From positions 45,667-52,602 of the forward strand of contig NHFH02000010.1 of the NCBI GenBank assembly GCA_002170275.2: a stretch of DNA of 6,936 nucleotides, given 5' to 3'. The notes under the pieces were generated by a model. That model was not told the origin of the DNA. It did not search any database and was given only the letters and a program-made list of their open reading frames with translations. Made by a program: the position numbers and the translations under genes. Of this stretch, positions 5,654 to 6,936 are shown piece after piece. How positions within the stretch are numbered: position 1 is the stretch's first letter; each line of letters starts with the position of its first letter. Origin of the DNA: Candidatus Pelagibacter sp. TMED106. Its GTDB lineage: Bacteria; Pseudomonadota; Alphaproteobacteria; Pelagibacterales; Pelagibacteraceae.

Positions 5654-6360
5654 AAATAGAAACAGCTTTTATTTTATGTGCAGGATTTGGTAAAAGACTA
5701 AATCCTTTGACATTAAAAACTCCTAAACCACTTTTAAAATTAAATAACTTATCATTGTTAGAGAATACTATTAATCTAATAAAAAGCTTAAATATAAGAA
5801 AAATTAAAATAAATACATTTCATCTTGAAGATCAAATTGAATCTTTTGTGAAGAAAAAAAATTTTAATATAAATATTGAAATTATTAATGATGGTAAAGA
5901 TATTCTTAATACTGGTGGTGGGATTTATAATATGATGAAATCTTCTTCGGAAGCTGAATCTCATTTTTTAGTTTTTAATCCTGATACTGTTTGGGATCAT
6001 AACTATTTAAAAACAATAAATGAAATGATTAATTTTTATTCTCTTAATTTAAATAATAATACTTTATTAGTTGTACACAAAAAATTAAGTTTTGATCAAA
6101 ATCTTAAAGGTGATTTTAATTTGAATAAAAATAAATTAAAAAAGGATTCTGATAACGAGTATATTTTTACTGGGTGTCAAATTATTAATAGAAAAATTAT
6201 AGAGATTGATATGTGGGAAAAACTAGAGAATAATTTTTCAATTTCTGAAACTTGGAACAATGCAATAAAGAAACAATCTTTATTTGGTTTTGAGAGTAAA
6301 AATAATTTTAAACATATAACAAATTTAGAAATTTACCAAAAATTATTAAAAAATAATTAA
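5650..6360 (+). CDS. murU: Nucleotidyltransferase of the MurU family (probable MurNAc-1-phosphate uridylyltransferase)
   Basis: Nucleotidyltransferase, 236 aa, the usual MurU length. Characterised MurU makes UDP-MurNAc from MurNAc-1-phosphate and UTP, bypassing the fosfomycin-sensitive MurA step of cell-wall synthesis. The N-terminal signature ILCAGFGKRLNPLTLKTPKPLL (8-29) is the sugar-nucleotide transferase G-G-R-PLT-PKPL motif, with the G13-R16 loop and K26. LNTGGGIYNM (86-95) matches the family's ETGGGI block. NPDTVW (110-115) carries D112, the expected metal ligand. GDFN (154-157) and FTGCQII (173-179) also fit. The C-terminal metal/sugar block, W-x-(D/H)-V-G-T in relatives, is FKHITNLEIY (220-229): H222 is kept but the G-T-P part is lost. 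The start ATG overlaps the amgK stop (ATGA), indicating a coupled pair. The 3' end overlaps the convergent gpmA end by 15 bp. A related sugar-1-phosphate transferase with another sugar remains possible. Confidence 0.83.
   Translation: MKIETAFILCAGFGKRLNPLTLKTPKPLLKLNNLSLLENTINLIKSLNIRKIKINTFHLEDQIESFVKKKNFNINIEIINDGKDILNTGGGIYNMMKSSSEAESHFLVFNPDTVWDHNYLKTINEMINFYSLNLNNNTLLVVHKKLSFDQNLKGDFNLNKNKLKKDSDNEYIFTGCQIINRKIIEIDMWEKLENNFSISETWNNAIKKQSLFGFESKNNFKHITNLEIYQKLLKNN
6341..6358. repeat. Inverted repeat at the murU/gpmA convergent junction
   Basis: AATTATT (6341-6347), loop AAAA, AATAATT (6352-6358) make a 7-bp stem placed exactly over the overlap of the two converging genes. All pairs are A-T. 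Read on the - strand the stem is followed by TTTGGTAAAT, a short U run; read on the + strand there is no U run. A weak shared terminator is possible, but chance is likely at this base composition. Confidence 0.2.
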
Positions 6361-6936
6361 ATCTTTACCTCTATCTTTATCTAAATATTTACAGTCTATA
6401 ATTTTATTTTTTTTACTTATAGTTATCATTAAAGGATTTCCAGTTGGTATTTCGAGTTTAGATATTTGACTAATTTCTATTTTAAATAAATATTTACACA
6501 AAGCTCTCAAAGAATTTCCATGAGCCGAAATCAAAATATTTTTATCTTCAATTAATTTATTTTGAATATTTTCTTTAAAATATAAAACTACCCTTTCATA
6601 AGTATCTTTAAGTGATTCTGTATCTGGAATATTTTCTAATGGAATATTTTTATAGGTTTCAATATTTAATGGATGATAGGGACTATTTTTATTTAATGGA
6701 TTTGGTCTTTTGTCCCATGATCTTCTAAATTCAAAAAATTTTTTTTTGCCAAGTTTTTCTTCCATTTCATCTTTATCCAAGCCCGTTAATTCACCATAAT
6801 GACGTTCATTTAATTGCCAGGCCTTAACAGGTTCTTTTTTATCTCTTAAGGTATCTTTAATAAACTTTAGTGTGTTAATTGCTCTTAATTGAAAAGAACT
6901 ATAAAAATAGTCAAATTTGATTTTTTGATTTTTAAT
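6346..6936 (-). CDS. gpmA: 2,3-bisphosphoglycerate-dependent phosphoglycerate mutase (N-terminus outside window)
   Basis: Interconverts 3- and 2-phosphoglycerate in the cytosol through a phosphohistidine. The frame is open to the right edge, giving 196 C-terminal residues beginning IKNQKIKFDYFYSS; the true start is off the window, and a TTG at 6780 is an internal Leu, not a start. The fragment aligns from about residue 45 of E. coli GpmA. QLRAINTL (16-23) holds the R62 equivalent (R18). LNERHYGELTGL (42-53) holds the E89 equivalent (E44). The RR pair (R71, R72), then SAHGNSLRALCKYL with the second catalytic His (H139, E. coli H184), and IPTGNPLM follow. The phosphorylated His of the RHGE motif must lie in the missing part, about 44 residues away. 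The C-terminus is shorter than in E. coli, lacking the Ala-rich tail. It converges on murU and overlaps its last 15 bp, with no spacer for a terminator. The family is certain from LNERHYG and AHGNSLRAL. Confidence 0.95.
   Translation of the reverse strand: MKNQKIKFDYFYSSFQLRAINTLKFIKDTLRDKKEPVKAWQLNERHYGELTGLDKDEMEEKLGKKKFFEFRRSWDKRPNPLNKNSPYHPLNIETYKNIPLENIPDTESLKDTYERVVLYFKENIQNKLIEDKNILISAHGNSLRALCKYLFKIEISQISKLEIPTGNPLMITISKKNKIIDCKYLDKDRGKDLIIF

Noticed and set aside
6780..6780. gpmA beginning at the TTG ending at 6780
   Set aside because: The frame continues open to the window edge and encodes the conserved LNERHYGELTG and QLRAINT segments upstream, so this is an internal Leu codon.
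1..6936. CRISPR array, tRNA or rRNA gene, insertion sequence, or attachment site
   Set aside because: Coding genes fill nearly the whole window. I saw no spaced direct repeats, cloverleaf-like GC-rich segments, transposase motifs or terminal inverted repeats.

Overview
The window looks like a piece of an SAR11-type (Pelagibacterales) or similarly streamlined, very AT-rich alphaproteobacterial chromosome. This rests on the extreme A+T content, almost no intergenic DNA (the only gaps are 50 bp and 44 bp), alphaproteobacterial ChvI/ChvG signatures, and a gene order that matches a cluster known from other alphaproteobacteria. The taxonomic call is an inference from composition, protein motifs and synteny; no rRNA or other marker is present.

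Layout: the window opens inside the 3' end of polA (1-618, +). It continues on the + strand with a two-component pair, chvI (response regulator, 669-1376) and chvG (histidine kinase, 1376-2914), that overlap by one base. Next is ahcY (adenosylhomocysteinase, 2959-4245), then tsaE (tRNA t6A ATPase, 4229-4684), a kinase of the AmgK family (4685-5653) and a nucleotidyltransferase of the MurU family (5650-6360). tsaE overlaps the end of ahcY, amgK begins at the base after the tsaE stop, and murU overlaps amgK by ATGA, so ahcY-tsaE-amgK-murU reads as one transcription unit. On the - strand, gpmA (phosphoglycerate mutase) enters from the right edge without its N-terminus and ends tail-to-tail inside the last codons of murU.

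How the genes fit together: ChvG/ChvI is the alphaproteobacterial envelope-stress and host/environment sensing pair. AhcY clears S-adenosylhomocysteine in the methyl cycle. TsaE supports the universal tRNA t6A modification. AmgK and MurU together form a cell-wall recycling shortcut (MurNAc to MurNAc-1-P to UDP-MurNAc). In many alphaproteobacteria chvI-chvG is followed by hprK and PTS genes before ahcY, tsaE, the kinase, the nucleotidyltransferase and addB/addA. Here the PTS block is absent and gpmA stands where addB would be expected.

I found no CRISPR array, mobile element, tRNA, rRNA, riboswitch or strong GC-rich terminator, and no clearly new multi-gene system. The points most worth a second look are an altered receiver-domain loop in ChvI, an AhcY lacking the insertion usual in proteobacteria, divergence of the AmgK and MurU motifs, and the overlapping convergent murU/gpmA ends.
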